In this document: one piece after another, positions 62,444-64,000 of the stretch
Layout: each line of letters starts with the position of its first letter
Position numbering within the stretch: position 1 is the stretch's first letter
DNA from: Clostridia bacterium
Lineage (GTDB): Bacteria > Bacillota > Clostridia > Christensenellales > Pumilibacteraceae
Assembly: GCA_022791915.1 (NCBI GenBank)
Contig: JAAWAB010000015.1
Coordinates: 62,001-126,000 of the forward strand
Direction of reading: 5' to 3'
DNA length: 64,000 nt
Program-made: the position numbers and the translations under genes
Notes under the pieces: model-generated
Database searches by the model: none
Told to the model about the DNA's origin: nothing
Seen by the model: the letters and a program-made list of their open reading frames with translations, nothing else

Positions 62444-63523
62444 ATGGGAAATTCGGACTACCTCGTAAAAACTCGTCGGGAGTTGCATCGTATTCCCGAA
62501 CCGAGCGAGCGGGAATATAAAACAAGCGACTATATTGCCGCCGAACTAAAACGCATGGGGCATAAGTTTCGCCGTATGGGTACGGGTATCGTGTGCGACG
62601 TAAAGGGCGAGCGAACGGATAAAACCACGGCGCTGCGTTGCGATATAGACGCGCTTCCCATAACCGAGAAAACGGATTGCCCGTATAAATCGGAAAACGG
62701 CTACATGCACGCCTGCGGGCACGACGGACACACGGCTATGCTGTTATGCGTGGCAAACGAGCTTGCTGCGCGCCGCCCCCGCAACAACGTGCGCCTGATT
62801 TTTCAGTTCGGAGAAGAAGGGGACGGCGGCGCTGACAAAATGATTGGTATGGGCGCCATCGACGGAGTGGACGAGATATATGCGTTTCACATGTGTCCCG
62901 AACTGGAAAAGGGAAAGATTGCGTCCACAGACGGCGCGATGTTTGCGGGCACGGTGGAGTTTGACGTTGCCTTTACGGGTAAAAGTTGCCATTGCGCCGA
63001 TGTTTCGCAGGGGAACGACGCGCTCAAATCCGCCGTGCAATTTTATTTTGCGGCACAGGAGTGCAATGCCGATTGCAAAAACAATACCGTTTTTCATATC
63101 GGAAAGCTGGAAGGCGGTTCGTCGCGCAACGTGGTGGCAGGCGATGCAACCGCATATTGCACGTTCCGCTATTTCGATTCCGCCGATATCGATAAGATTA
63201 TGATGCGGCTGGAAAACGTTCTCACCGCGTGCGACATCGAGTGGGGCACCGAACACCGCGTAACGGTGCATGCCGTTTATCCGCCGCTTGTCAACAATCC
63301 CGCGGCGCTCGCGAACGTGCGCGCGCTTACAAACGTAGAAACGTGCGCGCCTCGTTTTACCGCCGAAGATTTTGCTTTTTATCTGCAAAAGATTTGCGGG
63401 TGTATGTTGTGGCTGGGGTGTAAAGACCAAACCTATTCGTCGCCGTTACACAGCGACACGTTCGGGTTCGACGAATCGGCGCTTGCGTTGGGCGTGGAAC
63501 TGTACGAAAAACTGATATTTTAA
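62444..63523 (+). CDS. M20-family amidohydrolase
   Basis: A 359-residue zinc amidohydrolase of the M20D group (IAA-amino acid hydrolase, hippurate hydrolase and N-acetyldiaminopimelate deacetylase relatives). RRELHRIPEPSEREYKT opens it, CDIDALPI and HACGHDGHTAMLL bind metal, and FGEEGDGGADKMI carries the catalytic glutamate. A dimerisation domain spans about residues 165-280. It is transcribed divergently from the lysine operon, so a role in N-acetyl-diaminopimelate deacetylation is possible but unproven. The ATG at 62444 keeps the conserved front; no ribosome binding site is available because the promoter lies directly before it. Confidence 0.88.
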   Translation: MGNSDYLVKTRRELHRIPEPSEREYKTSDYIAAELKRMGHKFRRMGTGIVCDVKGERTDKTTALRCDIDALPITEKTDCPYKSENGYMHACGHDGHTAMLLCVANELAARRPRNNVRLIFQFGEEGDGGADKMIGMGAIDGVDEIYAFHMCPELEKGKIASTDGAMFAGTVEFDVAFTGKSCHCADVSQGNDALKSAVQFYFAAQECNADCKNNTVFHIGKLEGGSSRNVVAGDATAYCTFRYFDSADIDKIMMRLENVLTACDIEWGTEHRVTVHAVYPPLVNNPAALANVRALTNVETCAPRFTAEDFAFYLQKICGCMLWLGCKDQTYSSPLHSDTFGFDESALALGVELYEKLIF

Positions 63524-63536
63524 TCGGAGAAACAGA

Positions 63537-64000
63537 ATGGCACAAAAAAAAGGACTTATTTACCGTCTTACCATGGGCAAGGACAACCTGCCCGATTTTA
63601 CGCCCGACAGATTGCCGGGAACACGGTTTCAACTATTTAAGGACGTGTTTTTCAATCGGATAGGCGCGCTCGTAAAAATCAATCTGCTTGTATTGCTGTT
63701 TTGTCTGCCCGCTATTGCGTGGGTGGTGCTTATGCAGTTTATCAAGCAGGCGGACGGTTCGCTTTTGCCGTATTCGGGCAACGTGGGCATAGGGTATCCG
63801 ATTGTGAACGACGTGGTTACGCTCGGGCAACAGCGCGCGTTCCAATTCGATTTGCAAACGTATCTGATTCTTATTCCGTGCATTATGATTGCGAGTATCG
63901 GATTGAGCGGTGCGTTCTACGTGATTCGCCGCTTGTCCTGGGGAGAAGGAATCAGCGTGGCAAGCCACTTTTTCCAGGGAATCAAAATGAATTTCCTGCC
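63537..64000 (+). CDS. DUF624/YesL-like membrane protein (3' end outside window)
   Basis: The frame runs open from the ATG at 63537 to the window edge, 154 codons. After a soluble start (about 40 residues) comes FFNRIGALVKINLLVLLFCLPAIAWVVL, a first membrane segment typical of the DUF624/YesL group. A second segment appears near residue 110-130 (YLILIPCIMIASIGLSGAFYV). YesL-type proteins are often near carbohydrate transporters. CGGAG lies seven bases before the ATG, 13 bases after the M20 stop, so it probably shares that transcript. The function is unknown. Confidence 0.65.
   Translation, partial: MAQKKGLIYRLTMGKDNLPDFTPDRLPGTRFQLFKDVFFNRIGALVKINLLVLLFCLPAIAWVVLMQFIKQADGSLLPYSGNVGIGYPIVNDVVTLGQQRAFQFDLQTYLILIPCIMIASIGLSGAFYVIRRLSWGEGISVASHFFQGIKMNFL

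Noticed and set aside
1-64000. CRISPR arrays, prophage, rRNA operons, intact transposases
   Set aside because: I saw no regularly spaced direct repeats of CRISPR size, no phage structural genes, no rRNA sequence and no transposase motifs.

Overview
The window reads as chromosomal DNA of a low-to-mid GC Firmicute of the class Clostridia, probably a gut-type uncultured lineage. This placement is inferred from gene families and gene order, not from any search. The supporting signs are the order maf, mreB, minD, minE, a SpoIVFB-like M50 protease, the TIGR03960 radical SAM protein, the TIGR03936 protein and RNase G; the block polA-coaE-slt; a PdaB-type deacetylase; strong AAGGAG ribosome binding sites; and Bacillus-like TTGACA/TATAAT promoters. 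TGA is used as an ordinary stop.

Region 1 (1-7.8 kb) concerns carbohydrates and the cell surface. It holds the tail of a glycosidase-like protein, a 1165-residue repeat/BIG2 surface protein, a GH94 phosphorylase gene broken by a frameshift and by a TGA in its catalytic motif, and a LacI regulator. Region 2 (7.8-15.2 kb) has two cysteine-rich small proteins, a MazEF-like toxin-antitoxin pair, dinB, a DUF3784 membrane protein, a PdaB-like deacetylase with a tandem OB-fold SSB-like protein, and a large secreted propeller-like protein. Region 3 (15.4-28.5 kb) is the division and housekeeping block: ppx-HD, maf, mreB, a small XRE/DUF6809 module with its own double operator, glmM, minD, minE, spoIVFA/B-like genes, a short DUF4132-like gene, the two radical-SAM-linked genes and rng. 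mreC, mreD, minC and rplU are missing from their usual places.

Region 4 (28.5-43.6 kb) has a GH63-like glycosidase, leuS, a second membrane-anchored surface protein, a 1505-residue DUF4132 protein with a small partner, a Na/Pi symporter with a PhoU domain, ribokinase and a PHP phosphoesterase. Region 5 (43.6-52.9 kb) has an iron alcohol dehydrogenase, tRNA-Leu(CAA), a GNAT protein with a zinc-ribbon-like N-terminus, pnuC behind a candidate attenuator, a PAP2 phosphatase, then polA-coaE-slt and a YkvI-like membrane protein. Region 6 (52.9-64 kb) has an SsuABC/TauABC-like ABC importer, a frameshifted lipoprotein gene, valS, and the lysine operon asd-dapA-dapB behind a lysine riboswitch. The riboswitch faces away from an M20 amidohydrolase whose promoter predicts a leaderless transcript. 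The window ends inside a DUF624-like membrane protein gene.

The most useful leads are: the compact two-hairpin attenuator ahead of pnuC; the GCGCG-plus-membrane-helix tail shared by two surface proteins; two predicted leaderless mRNAs (dinB and the M20 hydrolase); a probable AUU start on the lytic transglycosylase; a nine-G run in a promoter spacer; and the self-contained XRE/DUF6809 operator module. No CRISPR array, prophage, intact insertion sequence or rRNA gene was seen.
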